Source: Hymenobacter ginkgonis | GTDB lineage: Bacteria; Bacteroidota; Bacteroidia; Cytophagales; Hymenobacteraceae | Direction of reading: 5' to 3' | Assembly: GCF_009755225.1 (NCBI RefSeq) | Contig: NZ_WQKZ01000002.1 | Span: 930,001 to 994,000 of the forward strand | DNA: 64,000 nt | In this document: piece by piece, positions 34,897-43,206 of the stretch | Layout of the letters: each line of letters begins with the position of its first letter | Numbering within the stretch: the stretch's first letter is position 1 | Position numbers and translations under genes: made by a program | The notes under the pieces: generated by a model | Databases searched by the model: none | Told to the model about the DNA's origin: nothing | Seen by the model: the letters and a program-made list of their open reading frames with translations, nothing else

Positions 34897-36759
34897 CTAC
34901 TTGCGTAGCTCTACCACCCAGGCCGTATGCGCGGGCACCGTCAAGGTCTTCAAATTGGCAATGGCGGCGCCGCTAACTACCTCTACCCCCGACGAAAAAC
35001 CGTCGGTCCGCTCGGCGTAGCGCGTGCCGTCTACCTTCTTCACCTCCTTGGTGTTGTTGGCGATAATCATCACGCACTCACCGCCTTCGTTATACCGGAA
35101 ATACGTGTACACGCCATCCTGCGGGATAAACTGCATCAGCTTGCCCGAGCTCAAAACCGGGTGCGACTTCCGGTAGTTGGCCAGCTTGCTCACGTAGTCA
35201 AATGCCTCGCCGGCCTGGCCGGGGCGCGTAGCAAAGTAGTTGGTTTTGTCGCCGGCCCAGCCGCCGGGGAAGTCCTCGCGCACCTTGCCGTCGGGGTCCG
35301 AAAAGTTCTTCATTAGCACTTCGGTGCCGTAGTAGAGTTGCGGCGTGCCGCGCAGCGTCAGCAGCCAGGCAATTCCCATCTTGTACTTGGCAAAATCTTC
35401 GCCAATAACCGAGTAGAAGCGGCTCATGTCGTGGTTATCGAGGAAGGGCACGTTGCGCGTGGCATCGGTGTAGAGCCAGTCGCCTTGCAAGGCGTGGTAA
35501 AGCTTGCTCAGGTCGCCGTTGTCGCCCTTCAGCGCATCGCTGATGCCGAAGCAAATCTGAAAATCGAGCACGCCCGGCAGGTTCGACTTGAAGCCGTTGA
35601 CGGGGGGTAGGATGTTCTGGGCGAAGAAGGCCTGCTCGGCCTCGGTGCCTTCCCAGGCTTCGCCAAACATGGCCAGCTTGGGGTACTCGTCGGCAATAGC
35701 TTTGCCCCAGGCCATGAGGAACTTCGGCTCCGAGTACGGGTACGTGTCGATGCGGTAGCCGTCGAGGCCCGTCGATTCTACCCACCACAAGAAATTCTGA
35801 ATCAAATAAGTGGCCACCAAAGGGTTACCCTGGTTCACGTCGGGCATGCTCGTGTCAAACCAGCCATCGTTGAACAACTGGTAGTCGCGCTTCGAGGCGT
35901 AGGGGTCGTTGAGGGCGAAAGCGTTGTAGTTGCTGCGCGTGAAAGTCGGGAAAGCGTGAAACCAGTCGGCCGCCGGCTTGTCCAAGAATAAGTGGTGGTA
36001 GCTGCCCCAGTGGTTCAGTACGATGTCCTGAATCACCTTAAGCCCCTGGCCGTGTGCATTTTTCACAAACTGCACGTATTCCTGGTTGGTGCCGTAGCGC
36101 GGGTCGATTTTGTAGCAGTCCGTCACAGCGTAGCCGTGGTAGCTGGCCTTAGGCATATCGTTCTCCACGATGGGAGTAGGCCAGATGGCCGTGGCGCCCA
36201 GCTGCTTGATGTAGGCGAAGTGATTTTCGATGCCCTTGAGGTCGCCGCCGTGGCGGGCATACATCGAGTCGCGGGCAATGTGATTGACGCGGGTACTTTT
36301 CACCACGTCGTTCTTGAGGTCGCCGTTCGAGAAGCGGTCGGGCATCAGGAAGTAAATAAAATCGGCCTGCGTGAGGCCCTGCGTGCGCGCCGGGTCCTGG
36401 TTGCGCGGGCGCAGCTCGTAGCTGTAGGTAAGGCTTTTAGCGCCTTTAAACTGCAGCTTGAGCTTGCCAGGCTGGGCTTGCGGGGTCACCGTAAGGTTCA
36501 CAATCAGGTAGTTAGGGCTTTCCAGCTTCTGGAAGCCGTCGAGCGTCACGCCGGGGTAGGTGGCTAGGCTAACTTGGCTGCTGGCAATGCCGGGCGCATT
36601 CACCAGGAGTTGCAGTTTGGGGTTTTTCATGCCCACAAACCAGTAGGTAGGGTCGATGCGGGTAGAGGGGGTAGGAGCTGCCGGAGCTGCTAGGGCCGGC
36701 GCCACAGCCAGCAGCCAGGTGGCCGCTACCGCAGTTAGAAAGGAGCGAAAAAAGCGCAT
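34897..36759 (-). CDS. susA: SusA-like neopullulanase/cyclomaltodextrinase (GH13), periplasmic
   Basis: The 620-residue enzyme cuts maltodextrins, cyclodextrins or pullulan in the periplasm. A signal peptide (to about residue 24, ALA-A) precedes a cyclomaltodextrinase N-terminal beta domain (about residues 30-120, starting YWFVGMKNPKLQLLV). The GH13 barrel follows, with DIVLNHWG, GLDGYRIDTYPY (nucleophile), MFGEAWEG (acid/base) and FLDNHDMSR. A C-terminal beta domain ends in AHTAWVVELRK. Length and order match SusA. It heads the operon that includes the GH13 amylase and MFS transporter. No SusC/SusD genes are in the window, so uptake across the outer membrane must be coded elsewhere. Confidence 0.93.
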   Translation of the reverse strand: MRFFRSFLTAVAATWLLAVAPALAAPAAPTPSTRIDPTYWFVGMKNPKLQLLVNAPGIASSQVSLATYPGVTLDGFQKLESPNYLIVNLTVTPQAQPGKLKLQFKGAKSLTYSYELRPRNQDPARTQGLTQADFIYFLMPDRFSNGDLKNDVVKSTRVNHIARDSMYARHGGDLKGIENHFAYIKQLGATAIWPTPIVENDMPKASYHGYAVTDCYKIDPRYGTNQEYVQFVKNAHGQGLKVIQDIVLNHWGSYHHLFLDKPAADWFHAFPTFTRSNYNAFALNDPYASKRDYQLFNDGWFDTSMPDVNQGNPLVATYLIQNFLWWVESTGLDGYRIDTYPYSEPKFLMAWGKAIADEYPKLAMFGEAWEGTEAEQAFFAQNILPPVNGFKSNLPGVLDFQICFGISDALKGDNGDLSKLYHALQGDWLYTDATRNVPFLDNHDMSRFYSVIGEDFAKYKMGIAWLLTLRGTPQLYYGTEVLMKNFSDPDGKVREDFPGGWAGDKTNYFATRPGQAGEAFDYVSKLANYRKSHPVLSSGKLMQFIPQDGVYTYFRYNEGGECVMIIANNTKEVKKVDGTRYAERTDGFSSGVEVVSGAAIANLKTLTVPAHTAWVVELRK

Positions 36760-36922
36760 AAGTCAGATAATGAGTGGGAAAGGTGAGAAAAGTGCCGGGT
36801 GAACTGGGAGCGAAAAACGAGGCTTCCGGCGAGGTGAAAGGCCAAAAACGGCCTGCAAACCATTGCGGAACTCACTCGGTAAACCGTTAGGCAAAATACA
36901 GCGACTTGCCACGCCGGCCCGC

Positions 36923-36930
36923 TAGCTTTG
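36923..36930 (+). promoter_or_regulatory. -7 box of the phosphorylase-like gene
   Basis: TAGCTTTG matches TAnnTTTG exactly, 66 bases before the ATG. The nearest TTG (36906-36908) is only 14 bases away, shorter than normal, so the -33 part is uncertain. Confidence 0.45.
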
Positions 36931-36996
36931 GGCCGTGGGCGTTTCCTTTGCGCCACCAAACCCACTTAGTAACAACCACCTACTGACTTTTTTTTC

Positions 36997-38643
36997 ATGG
37001 CTTTTACCTTTAAAGCACCGGCTCCGGCCGCTAAATACAAGACCGCCGCGGCCTACTTCTCGATGGAGTTTGCCCTCGACCAGAGCTTGAAAATCTATTC
37101 GGGCGGCTTGGGCTTCCTGGCAGGCTCGCACATGCGCTCGGCCTACGAGCTTAAGCAAAACCTCATCGGCATTGGCCTGCTCTGGACGTACGGCTACTAC
37201 GACCAGGTGCGCAACCCCGACCAGTCTATGAAGGCGGAGTTTTTGCACAAGCAGTACTCGTTTTTAGAAGATACGGGCCTCATTTTCCCCATTACCATCC
37301 ACGATGCCGAGGTGCACGTGAAGGCGCTCTACCTGGCGCCCGAGACGTTTGGCACCGCGCCGATGTTTTTCCTCACCACCGATATTGCTGAGAACGACTA
37401 CCTCTCGCGCACCATCACCCACCACCTCTACGACCCAGATACGGCCGCCCGCGTAGCCCAAAGCATGGTGCTGGGCATCGGCGGCGGCAAGCTGCTCGAT
37501 GTGCTCGGCCGCCAAACCGACATCTACCACCTCAACGAAGGCCACGGCCTACCCCTCGCTTTTTACCTCTACGAAAAGCACGGCCGCGACCTGGCCGAGG
37601 TGCAGAAGCGCTTGGTTTTCACCACTCACACGCCCGAGCTGGCCGGCAACGAGGAGCACCCCATGCAGTTGCTCCAGGACATGAGCTTCTTCTGCGGCGT
37701 CCCCGAGGAGGAAATTCGCCGCGTAGCGCGCGTCGAAAACAACTCCCTCAACTACACCCTCACCGCGCTGCGCTTTGCCCGCAAGGCCAATGCCGTGAGC
37801 AAAGTGCACGGCGAAGTAGCCAACGAAATGTGGGGCCACTACGCGGGCATTTGTCCCATCATCTCCATTACCAACGCCCAGAACGGCACCTACTGGCGCG
37901 ACCCGCAGTTGGCCGCCGCCAACAAGGCCAAGGACGATACCGCTCTGCTGGCCCGCAAGCGGGAAATGAAAAAGGCGTTTTTCAAAATTGTGGCCGACCA
38001 AACCGGCACGCTGCTCGACCCCGACGCGCTGACCATTGTGTGGGCCCGCCGCTTTGCCGCCTACAAGCGCGCTGACCTTATTTTGCGTGATTTTGAGCGC
38101 TTTAAGAAGTTGGTAAGCGATGACTCGCGCCCGGTGCAGGTGATTTGGGCGGGTAAGCCCTACCCCAAAGACCAGGGGGCAATTGATATTTTCAACAGCA
38201 TCATCAAGCACACCCAGGACCTGAAGCGTTGCGCCGTGCTTACGGGCTACGAGCTGGGCTTGTCGGCCGAAATGAAGAAGGGTTCCGACCTCTGGCTGAA
38301 CACTCCGCGCTACCCCCGCGAGGCCAGCGGCACCAGCGGCATGACGGCTGCCATGAACGCCAGCGTGAGCGTGAGCATCGCCGACGGTTGGATTCCGGAA
38401 TTTGCCAAAGACGGTGAAAATTGCTTCCTTATCAACCACGCCGACGTGACGCTGCCCGACGGCGAGAAGGATAACCTGGAAGCCGATACGCTGCTCACGG
38501 TGCTCGAAACCAAGGTAGTACCGATGTACTACGACCAGCCCAAGCAGTTCTTGAAAGTAGTGAAGGCCGCCATGAAGGACGTCGAACCCGAGTTTGAGAG
38601 TGGCCGCATGGCTAAAGAATACTACGAGCAACTATACAAGTAG
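36997..38643 (+). CDS. glgP: Alpha-glucan phosphorylase homologue (GT35-like), PLP lysine replaced
   Basis: The 548-residue cytoplasmic protein belongs to the short alpha-glucan phosphorylase branch (TIGR02094 type). It has AAYFSMEFALDQSLKIYSGG, HLNEGHGLPLAF, TTHTPELAGNEEH, the phosphate/PLP-contact motif RRFAAYKRADLIL and EASGTSGMTAAMNAS. In active phosphorylases the last motif reads GTSGMK or GTGNMK and the Lys forms the Schiff base with pyridoxal phosphate. Here residue 450 is Thr (ACG, 38344-38346). The TNGxxxRxW motif is also changed to TNAQNGTYW. The protein may therefore not be an active phosphorylase. It is divergent from the susA operon, which suggests co-regulation. Confidence 0.82.
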   Translation: MAFTFKAPAPAAKYKTAAAYFSMEFALDQSLKIYSGGLGFLAGSHMRSAYELKQNLIGIGLLWTYGYYDQVRNPDQSMKAEFLHKQYSFLEDTGLIFPITIHDAEVHVKALYLAPETFGTAPMFFLTTDIAENDYLSRTITHHLYDPDTAARVAQSMVLGIGGGKLLDVLGRQTDIYHLNEGHGLPLAFYLYEKHGRDLAEVQKRLVFTTHTPELAGNEEHPMQLLQDMSFFCGVPEEEIRRVARVENNSLNYTLTALRFARKANAVSKVHGEVANEMWGHYAGICPIISITNAQNGTYWRDPQLAAANKAKDDTALLARKREMKKAFFKIVADQTGTLLDPDALTIVWARRFAAYKRADLILRDFERFKKLVSDDSRPVQVIWAGKPYPKDQGAIDIFNSIIKHTQDLKRCAVLTGYELGLSAEMKKGSDLWLNTPRYPREASGTSGMTAAMNASVSVSIADGWIPEFAKDGENCFLINHADVTLPDGEKDNLEADTLLTVLETKVVPMYYDQPKQFLKVVKAAMKDVEPEFESGRMAKEYYEQLYK

Positions 38644-38648
38644 AACCA

Positions 38649-38832
38649 CAGATTAAGGAAGATTTTAGCGGATTTCACGGATTTTGTGGACGCTGAAACG
38701 AGTATAAAAGCCACCCATTGGGTGGCTTTTTTCGTAAGAAAAATGCAGGGGGCAACGCGGATAAGACCTTAAGGATTGATTTGTCAATCGTCCACAAAAT
38801 CCGTGAATCCGCTAAAATCTTCCTTAATCCGT
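38649..38832. repeat. Long inverted repeat, family B, with internal terminator
   Basis: Arms of 44 bases (38649-38692 and 38789-38832) are near-identical inverted copies (AGATTTTAGCGGATT, CACGGATTTTGTGGACG). They flank about 96 bases that hold the terminator of the upstream gene. The arm sequence resembles the ATTTTAGCGGATT-type intergenic repeats seen in many genomes. The right arm ends 6 bases before the ATG of the SRAP gene. Confidence 0.82.
38706..38732 (+). terminator. Terminator of the phosphorylase-like gene
   Basis: AAAAGCCACCC-ATT-GGGTGGCTTTT with a following T-run is a strong intrinsic terminator. It lies inside the larger inverted repeat. Confidence 0.88.
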
Positions 38833-38838
38833 AGTCTT

Positions 38839-39501
38839 ATGTGTGGCCGTTACACCGTTATTTCTCCGGCGCCGGCTTTGGCCAAGCGCTTCCAGGCTAA
38901 AGAAGCTGCTACCCCCGCCCCGACTTACAACGCGGCGCCCTCGCAAGCACTGCCCATCATCACCAACGCGGTGCCCGGCCAAATTCAGTTGGTGAACTGG
39001 GGCTTGGTGCCGAGTTGGAGCCGCGACCCGGCCAGCGGCCCCAAACCCATCAACGCCCGCGCCGAGACGCTGGCCGAAAAACCGAGCTTCCGGCAGCTGC
39101 TGGCGCGGCGGCGATGCTTGGTGCTAGCCGACTCGTTCTACGAGTGGCAAGCCACCGAGCGCGGCAAGATTCCGCACCGCATTTTGCTGAAAAGTGAGGA
39201 GCCTTTTGCCTTTGCTGGGCTCTGGGATGAGTGGCTTGACCGCGGCACGGGCGAGCTGCACCCCACATTTACCATCGTCACCACCGAGCCCAATGAACTG
39301 ATGGCTAAGCTGCACAACCGCATGCCCGTCATTCTGCCCGGCCCCGAAGCCGAGCAAGCCTGGCTCGCTGACGACCTCGGGCCCGCTGCCCACCAGCAAC
39401 TGCTCGTGCCCTACGATACCCACCTGATGAAGGAATACGTCATCACCACGCGCGTCAACTCGCCCGCCCACAACGACCCCGATGTGCTGGCCGCCGCCTA
39501 A
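38839..39501 (+). CDS. SOS-response-associated peptidase (SRAP, YedK/HMCES)
   Basis: The 220-residue protein binds abasic sites in single-stranded DNA and forms a protective thiazolidine crosslink through its N-terminal Cys. The start is fixed by the motif MCGRYTV: Met is removed and Cys2 becomes the reactive residue. Other family residues are the Asn in TYNAAPSQ, the Glu in DSFYEWQA and the His in KLHNRMPVIL. An upstream in-frame start would bury Cys2 and is rejected. The start codon lies 6 bases after a 44-base inverted-repeat arm. Confidence 0.94.
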   Translation: MCGRYTVISPAPALAKRFQAKEAATPAPTYNAAPSQALPIITNAVPGQIQLVNWGLVPSWSRDPASGPKPINARAETLAEKPSFRQLLARRRCLVLADSFYEWQATERGKIPHRILLKSEEPFAFAGLWDEWLDRGTGELHPTFTIVTTEPNELMAKLHNRMPVILPGPEAEQAWLADDLGPAAHQQLLVPYDTHLMKEYVITTRVNSPAHNDPDVLAAA

Positions 39502-39530
39502 GCCTGCCGGCTGGCGCAGGGGGTAGGCGG

Positions 39531-41939
39531 TTACAAAGTGGGCTTCACTTCCAGCGTGAAGCTGGTGCTACCTGCCTGGCCATTAGCCGCTAGGCCCTGC
39601 ACCACCACCAGGTAGCGGCCCACTTGGTCGGAGGTATAGAACGTCAGTTCTTGCGCGCGACCAGCGCTGGTTTTAATTTCGGGCTGCCAGTGGAGTAAGT
39701 TGCGAAAATCGGCCAGCGTACTTTGCTGCTGCTGAGCGGTTTCGTAGCGCGGAGCAAAAAACTCGCGCTGGCCCTGCACGCCTTCGTAGTCGGCCAGCAG
39801 CGCCCGCGGGTCGAGCGGAAAACCGGCCAAATCGCTCTTGTATGTGCGGTAGCTGACTACCCCCTCGTACACCTCGGGGCCGTAGTAATAGCGGTTGGTG
39901 ACGACCGCCACCTGCCGAATGCGCAGCGGGTCGAAGGCCATGAGCTTGTTGACGTTGAACACCGGCACGCCATCTAGCAGCACCAGCGGGTCTTCGTGAA
40001 ACATGACTTGGTGCTGCTTATCGGCCACCAAAAAGTGGAAGCCATCTTTGTGCAGCCGCACGCGCACGCCCATTACGTACTCGCGCATCACCTCTTCCAT
40101 TACTTTAAAACGGGTAAAATCGTCGAGCCGGTACTGCTCGGCCGGCGTACCAAAGAAGCCCAGCGTATCGCGCGGGGGTAGGGCATACTGGGCGTGCGTG
40201 CCGAAGTATGCGCGCTGCACCTGCGTCTGGATATGGCGCTGGGTGAGTGCCGCCGTAAGCGCCGGCGCTAGGGCAAAACTGCTCGGCGTACTGGCCGCGT
40301 AGCGCGTCGAGTAAGGCGACAACAGTTCGAGCTGATAGGTGCTGTCGCGCCGCCAGTTGGTTTGCACTATCAGCTGGTGTGGGCCGTAAAGGTCCTTTAG
40401 CTCGAACTGCACCAGCCCATCGGGGCGGCTGCGCGAGCTGTAAAAACGCACCGTGCGGCTGGGCGTGGCCAGGTAGGCTACGATGCCGGGCGCCGGCGCG
40501 CCAGCTGCTGTGCGCACGCGGCCCTGCACCAGGGGGCCGTTCAATTCAGGGGGGTAAGGCAAGGCGGGCGGGCGCGGGGCCAGCACGTCGCGCCAGCTAA
40601 AGCGGCTCCAGCCGTGCGTTAGCATGAGGTTGTCGGTGGCTGCGCGGCCCACCTGGCTAGAATCGCGCAGGTAATACACCGGGTTTTCGACGGTGCCTTT
40701 GAGGTCGCTGGTCAGGCTTAAAAAGCTGCTGATATCAACCGGGGCGGCGCCAGCGGTCAGCGAATCGAGCTGGTACACGGCTAGCGATAAATTGGCTGCC
40801 TGTGGCGTAGCAAGGTGCAAGGCTACCCGTTCGCGGGGCCCGTACTGCCCTTTGGCAGCCGCGGCGCTAATGGCGAGTGGGTGCCGGGGACGCTGAAAAT
40901 ACAGCCGCTCGCACACCGGCTCGCGGCGGCTATTAAAAAGGGTGAAATGTGAAACGCCATCCAGCAACTCGCGCTTATCAACCACAAACACGGCCTGGCC
41001 CTGCGCATCGAGCCGGACAACTTGCGCCGTAGCCACGTGCTGCCCCGAGTGCGCCACCAGCGCCAAGCTGGTGGCACCCGCCACCCGCGCCGCCACGCTG
41101 ATGCGCAGCTGCGTAGCGCTAGCGTCTTCGAGCTGCAGCGCGTAGCCTTGGGCCGCTACGGCGGGCAGCTTAGCTGTGAGGCTGGTGCCATTGGCAAGCC
41201 GCAGGTCGGCCACGTAGGCAGCGCCCGCTTCGACGGGGGGGAGGGAGAAGCTGCCCAGGCCAAATTTGAGGGTACGAAAGGTGGCCACTACCGCGCCGCG
41301 GGTGTCGCGCACGGTGCCGGTAGCAGCCAAACCGTGGCCCGCCTTATCGGCAATGCGAAACGCTACCTTACTGGCCAACCCTTGCACCAGCGCGCCGCCT
41401 TCGGGGAAAAACTGCACGTCGGGTGCCAGCGCGGCCGGCGCCGGGGCTGGCCCCGAGGCGGCGAAAGTATTGATAATAGTAACAGGGATTTGGAAGTAAA
41501 ATTCCGGCCCGAAGTTCTTCATCCAACTGGTGTAGGCCCGCACCACGTAGCGCCCCGAGGGCAGCGAAGCGGGCAAGTTAAGCGAGCCCTGGCCGGTAGC
41601 GTCACGCAGGGCAATGCTGGTTTGCACCACGGGCTGCTGCGCCTGATTGAGAATTTCGACGTAAGCTACCTTGCTCAGAGCTAAAGGCTTGTGGTAGGTG
41701 CCATCGACGGCATAAAGCTTCAGCCACATCGTTTCGCGGGCCGTGTAGGTGGGCCGGTCGAGGTGCCCGTACAGCTTTTCTACGAGCACCTGCTGGCCGT
41801 AGTGCGCCAGCTGCCGGCCAATGGTGGCCGCCAGCGAATCGGGCGCCTGGGCCTGCGCCAGACGGGGGGGTAGGGTCCATACCAGCACCGCCAAACCTAG
41901 CCCCCACCCCCGCCGAAAAAACGCGTCAAAAATCCTCAT
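39531..41939 (-). CDS. Large exported MG2/carboxypeptidase-regulatory-like protein
   Basis: The 802-residue product has a signal peptide (after MRIFDAFFRRGWG, cleavage near AQA-Q). The N-terminal third contains a macroglobulin MG2-like beta domain (LDRPTYTARETMWLKLYAVD, then LPSGRYVVRAYTSWMKNFG). The middle is a chain of beta domains. The C-terminal part has a plug-like VLLDGVPVFNVNKLMAFDPL segment of the kind found in TonB-receptor plugs, but no barrel. Such proteins recur in Bacteroidota next to TonB receptors; the function is unknown. It is the last of four genes on one strand, 58 bases after the DUF4249 gene, and is probably an outer-membrane-associated accessory. The ATG at 41939 is preferred to a TTG 6 bases upstream. 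Confidence 0.8.
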   Translation of the reverse strand: MRIFDAFFRRGWGLGLAVLVWTLPPRLAQAQAPDSLAATIGRQLAHYGQQVLVEKLYGHLDRPTYTARETMWLKLYAVDGTYHKPLALSKVAYVEILNQAQQPVVQTSIALRDATGQGSLNLPASLPSGRYVVRAYTSWMKNFGPEFYFQIPVTIINTFAASGPAPAPAALAPDVQFFPEGGALVQGLASKVAFRIADKAGHGLAATGTVRDTRGAVVATFRTLKFGLGSFSLPPVEAGAAYVADLRLANGTSLTAKLPAVAAQGYALQLEDASATQLRISVAARVAGATSLALVAHSGQHVATAQVVRLDAQGQAVFVVDKRELLDGVSHFTLFNSRREPVCERLYFQRPRHPLAISAAAAKGQYGPRERVALHLATPQAANLSLAVYQLDSLTAGAAPVDISSFLSLTSDLKGTVENPVYYLRDSSQVGRAATDNLMLTHGWSRFSWRDVLAPRPPALPYPPELNGPLVQGRVRTAAGAPAPGIVAYLATPSRTVRFYSSRSRPDGLVQFELKDLYGPHQLIVQTNWRRDSTYQLELLSPYSTRYAASTPSSFALAPALTAALTQRHIQTQVQRAYFGTHAQYALPPRDTLGFFGTPAEQYRLDDFTRFKVMEEVMREYVMGVRVRLHKDGFHFLVADKQHQVMFHEDPLVLLDGVPVFNVNKLMAFDPLRIRQVAVVTNRYYYGPEVYEGVVSYRTYKSDLAGFPLDPRALLADYEGVQGQREFFAPRYETAQQQQSTLADFRNLLHWQPEIKTSAGRAQELTFYTSDQVGRYLVVVQGLAANGQAGSTSFTLEVKPTL

Positions 41940-41997
41940 TATCAAAGCCTAAAACCAGGTTGCAAAAAAGTCGCCGCGCCGTGCTGGCCAATCGGCG

Positions 41998-43206
41998 CTA
42001 CGGCCAGAAGCTGGGCTTCACGTTGGTGCCGCGCAGGCGGCAATCAACGCACTCGGGCGTGCTGGCGGTGTAAATAACCGAATTTCCCGACCCAAAAGTG
42101 ATGGCGATGGGAAGGATATTGGGCTGTCGAAAAACGTTTAAAGCATTGTCTATGATGATGGTAGGAACCTCGGGGATGGAGAGGTCCTTCGGGACTTCAA
42201 TCAGCTGGCAGGCATTATTCAAGGCATCAGAGTAGACTAGCCGGCCCTGCGGAAACTCGCCGCGGTCGATAAAAATGCGCTTTTCTACTACCGAATGAGC
42301 GCTCACGTAGCCTAGCACCGGCTCGGTAGCATCGCTGAGGCTGTGCACGTTGCCCGTCAGTTGAGACGGCAGCGGGTCGTTGATGGTGCCGATATTCTCT
42401 GTGTTTTTGCGCAGCGCTTCCCAATAGTCATACTCGGCCTGCGACTGGGCATTCTGCCGCACCAAAATGCTGTACTTAGAGCCTAGCCGTTCATTGGGCA
42501 GAGGTAGGAAAAGCAGCGGAAAATCAGTGACCACATCCTGGGCGAGCTTGGTGGTGCTGGTCTGCTTGATGGCGGTCGAAATCTCCGTGCGCCAGCAGTT
42601 ATAGATGTTTTCGGTGCGGGGCACGATGTATTTCGCGCCCGCCGGGGCGGGCGGCCCGCCGGCTATATTCTTGAATTCTACCGACGAATTGTAGGCGGAA
42701 GTGAACTCCCACGTTTCGGTATAGTCCCAGCGGTAGTAGCGCGTATTATTGCTAGCGTCGTGGGCATCGACATAAAGCTGAACCCCATCCTGCTCAAGTC
42801 GCCACTCTATGTTGTCGATGGGGGGGGTAGTCTTCACCGCCACTAGGTCCGAGAGGTACTCCTTGCCCTTGCTGGTGATGATGTGCAGCTGGTACTGGCG
42901 GGTAGGGGGCAGCGTTTGCACCGCCGACGCGTACGTGCCGGCCGGGCTCTCGGTGAGGGGGTAGTGCGTGCCGGCATTGTCCTGGATATAGACGGTAGCT
43001 TTGGCCTCGGCCGGCGCGCTGCCCGTGGCGGCCAGCCCCAGCGTGCGCGACAGCTTGACCACGGTGCTGCCCTGGCTGTTGATGAAGCCATCGACTACCA
43101 GGTAGTTCTGGGTGGCTGCCGGCACGTCGGGCGTGTACGACTCGACGCAGCCCCCAAGCCCCAGGGCGCTTCCCAGCAGGAGATAACGAATAGAAAACCA
43201 GTTCAT
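41998..43206 (-). CDS. DUF4249 lipoprotein
   Basis: The 402-residue protein has a lipobox (LGLGGC, Cys near residue 20), so it is lipid-anchored. The sequence after it (ESYTPDVPAATQNYLVVDGF) and the repeated beta segments fit DUF4249, which in Bacteroidota is nearly always coded next to a TonB-dependent receptor. Its start codon follows directly on the stop of the receptor gene, so the two are co-translated. By analogy with SusD it may bind or pass substrate to the receptor, but that is inference. Four Cys late in the sequence (CRLR and ECVDC) could form disulfides. Confidence 0.88.
   Translation of the reverse strand: MNWFSIRYLLLGSALGLGGCVESYTPDVPAATQNYLVVDGFINSQGSTVVKLSRTLGLAATGSAPAEAKATVYIQDNAGTHYPLTESPAGTYASAVQTLPPTRQYQLHIITSKGKEYLSDLVAVKTTPPIDNIEWRLEQDGVQLYVDAHDASNNTRYYRWDYTETWEFTSAYNSSVEFKNIAGGPPAPAGAKYIVPRTENIYNCWRTEISTAIKQTSTTKLAQDVVTDFPLLFLPLPNERLGSKYSILVRQNAQSQAEYDYWEALRKNTENIGTINDPLPSQLTGNVHSLSDATEPVLGYVSAHSVVEKRIFIDRGEFPQGRLVYSDALNNACQLIEVPKDLSIPEVPTIIIDNALNVFRQPNILPIAITFGSGNSVIYTASTPECVDCRLRGTNVKPSFWP

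Noticed and set aside
37549-38631. 360-codon reverse frame opposite the phosphorylase-like gene
   Set aside because: Antisense shadow; no family motifs and a His/Gly/Val-biased composition.
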